The position numbers were made by a program, and so were the translations under genes. Positions 63,063 through 64,000 of a stretch of 64,000 nt of DNA are shown here, in pieces. How positions within the stretch are numbered: position 1 is the stretch's first letter; the number at the start of each line of letters is the position of its first letter. Below the pieces are notes generated by a model. The model made no database searches, had not been told where the DNA came from, and saw nothing but the letters and a program-made list of their open reading frames with translations. Source of the DNA: CBDCVA01 sp965222935 [NCBI: Candidatus Latescibacterota bacterium] (GTDB lineage Bacteria > Latescibacterota > CBDCVA01); contig CBDCVA010000002.1 in assembly GCA_965222935.1 (NCBI GenBank), positions 682,001 through 746,000 on the forward strand, read 5' to 3'.

Positions 63063-64000
63063 ATGCCTGACTTCGATCCCGTCCAGCTCACCCTCTGGAA
63101 CCACTGGACGGCGGCGATCGCCGAGGAGATGGGTGAGGTGCTCATGCGCACCGCGTACTCGCCCAACATCAAGGAGCGGCGCGATTTCTCCTGCGCCGTC
63201 TTCGATCCGAGGGGCTGCCTCGTCGCCCAGGCGGCGCACATCCCGGTACACCTGGGCGCCATGCCCATGAGCCTTCAGGAGGCTATTGCGCGCTTCGAGT
63301 TGGGCCCCGATGATCTGGTGGTATCGAACGACCCCTTCGCCGGCGGCACGCACCTGCCCGACATCACCTTCGTGACACCGGTGACCATCGGCGGCTGCGT
63401 CGTCGCCTACGTCGCCTCGCGCGCGCACCATTCCGATGTGGGCGGTATCGCTCCCGGCTCGATGGGACTGGGGGCGGACATCTTCCAGGAGGGACTGCGC
63501 ATCCCCCCAATGCGCTTTCGCCGTGGAGAGACCGAGGCCCTCTTCGAATGGGTGGCCGCCAACAGCCGCGCCCCCGACGAGCGACGCGGCGATCTGCGCG
63601 CCCAACTCGCCGCGAACGACCGCGGCGCCGCGAAGCTCGGGGCTTTGATCGAGCGTCACGGCGTCGAGGCCTGGCGGACCCACACGATCGAGATCCTCGC
63701 CTACGCCGAACGGCTGATGCGTGCGGCCATAGCCCGGATCCCCGATGGCAGCTACGGCTTCCAGGACGCCTTGGACGACAACGGTTTCGCAACCGAGCCC
63801 GTCCCCATTACCGCGACGATGACGGTCGAGGGCGACGCGGTGCGCGTGGACTTCACGGGAAGCGCGCCCCAGCAAGCCGGTCCGGTGAACTGCCCCCTGG
63901 CCGTGACGCTCTCGGCGACCCTCTACGTCTTTCTCTGCCTGCTGGAGGCCGATTCACCCCACAACGAAGGCGCCTTCGCGCCGCTCACGGTCGTCGCGCC
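63063..64000 (+). CDS. hydantoinase/oxoprolinase subunit B (HyuB-like), 3' end outside window
   Basis: At least 312 residues to the window edge, no stop. The N-terminus ([20 protein letters not shown] and [16 protein letters not shown]), the metal-site block [38 protein letters not shown] and the [20 protein letters not shown] region are those of HyuB/5-oxoprolinase subunit B. It should pair with HyuA at 55983. Start ATG 63063 behind GGGATGGAG. The gene is a partial copy only because of the window boundary. Confidence 0.92.
   Translation, partial: MPDFDPVQLTLWNHWTAAIAEEMGEVLMRTAYSPNIKERRDFSCAVFDPRGCLVAQAAHIPVHLGAMPMSLQEAIARFELGPDDLVVSNDPFAGGTHLPDITFVTPVTIGGCVVAYVASRAHHSDVGGIAPGSMGLGADIFQEGLRIPPMRFRRGETEALFEWVAANSRAPDERRGDLRAQLAANDRGAAKLGALIERHGVEAWRTHTIEILAYAERLMRAAIARIPDGSYGFQDALDDNGFATEPVPITATMTVEGDAVRVDFTGSAPQQAGPVNCPLAVTLSATLYVFLCLLEADSPHNEGAFAPLTVVA

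Noticed and set aside
1-64000. tRNA, rRNA, CRISPR arrays and riboswitches
   Set aside because: No cloverleaf T-arm pattern in gaps, no regularly spaced short repeats, and no recognisable riboswitch core were found by eye; a covariance search would be needed to exclude divergent RNAs.

Overview
The window is high-GC bacterial DNA with a typical Gram-negative gene repertoire: lipoproteins, secreted proteins, a complete Bat/MoxR aerotolerance cluster, type I sulfatases, phytanoyl-CoA dioxygenases, aldo/keto reductases, a DUF1080 protein, and hydantoinase subunits. This mix resembles uncultivated lineages such as Latescibacterota or Poribacteria. That placement is inference only; there is no rRNA or tRNA gene here to test it. 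Two stretches are clearly more AT-rich than the rest (about 8.6-9.9 kb and 33.9-35.7 kb) and look acquired.

Layout. 1-6 kb: surface-glycan or lipid genes (two large multi-pass membrane proteins, a flippase-like protein, and a DegT-type PLP enzyme with Asn at the usual lysine position). 6-8 kb: an orphan DNA methyltransferase and an SDR epimerase. 8-16 kb: decayed IS3 and msrA fragments, a YbdG-type mechanosensitive channel, a TPP enzyme with a lactonase, and a two-subunit Na+/solute symporter. 16-21 kb: PhyH dioxygenase copy 1, a 2-oxoacid dehydrogenase E1alpha-E1beta-E2 operon on the minus strand, and a DUF1080 protein.

21.8-48.4 kb: a moxR-DUF58-(lipoprotein)-batA-batB-batC-batD-batE operon cut in two after DUF58 by about 17.7 kb of foreign material. 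The inserted block starts with an IS1595 transposase remnant. It carries an AAC(3)-type acetyltransferase, two giant secreted paralogues with calcium-binding Asp-rich loops plus a collapsed third copy, and a CBM9-like protein. It then holds a minus-strand array of integron-like gene cassettes: a truncated methyltransferase, pyrE with one nonsense codon, an HExxH peptidase, a HIT hydrolase and a Sir2 fusion. These are separated by attC-like sites with no integrase in the window, i.e. a CALIN. PhyH copy 2 and an IS3 remnant are embedded in it. The block ends with an ankyrin remnant, an NHL propeller and a 129-bp direct repeat. One copy of that repeat sits at the junction with the resumed bat operon; the other abuts an attC crossover point.

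48.4-64 kb: a catabolic/sulfatase neighbourhood. It contains an aldo/keto reductase, sulfatase 1, a BNR-repeat protein, a second aldo/keto reductase, NikR, a LOG-like protein, a HAD with a doubled first motif, and a small membrane protein. A plus-strand run follows: hyuA, a ClC channel with CBS domains, a HAD, sulfatase 2, a DinB-Nudix fusion and hyuB, which is cut by the window edge. hyuA and hyuB are normally adjacent; here five kilobases lie between them.
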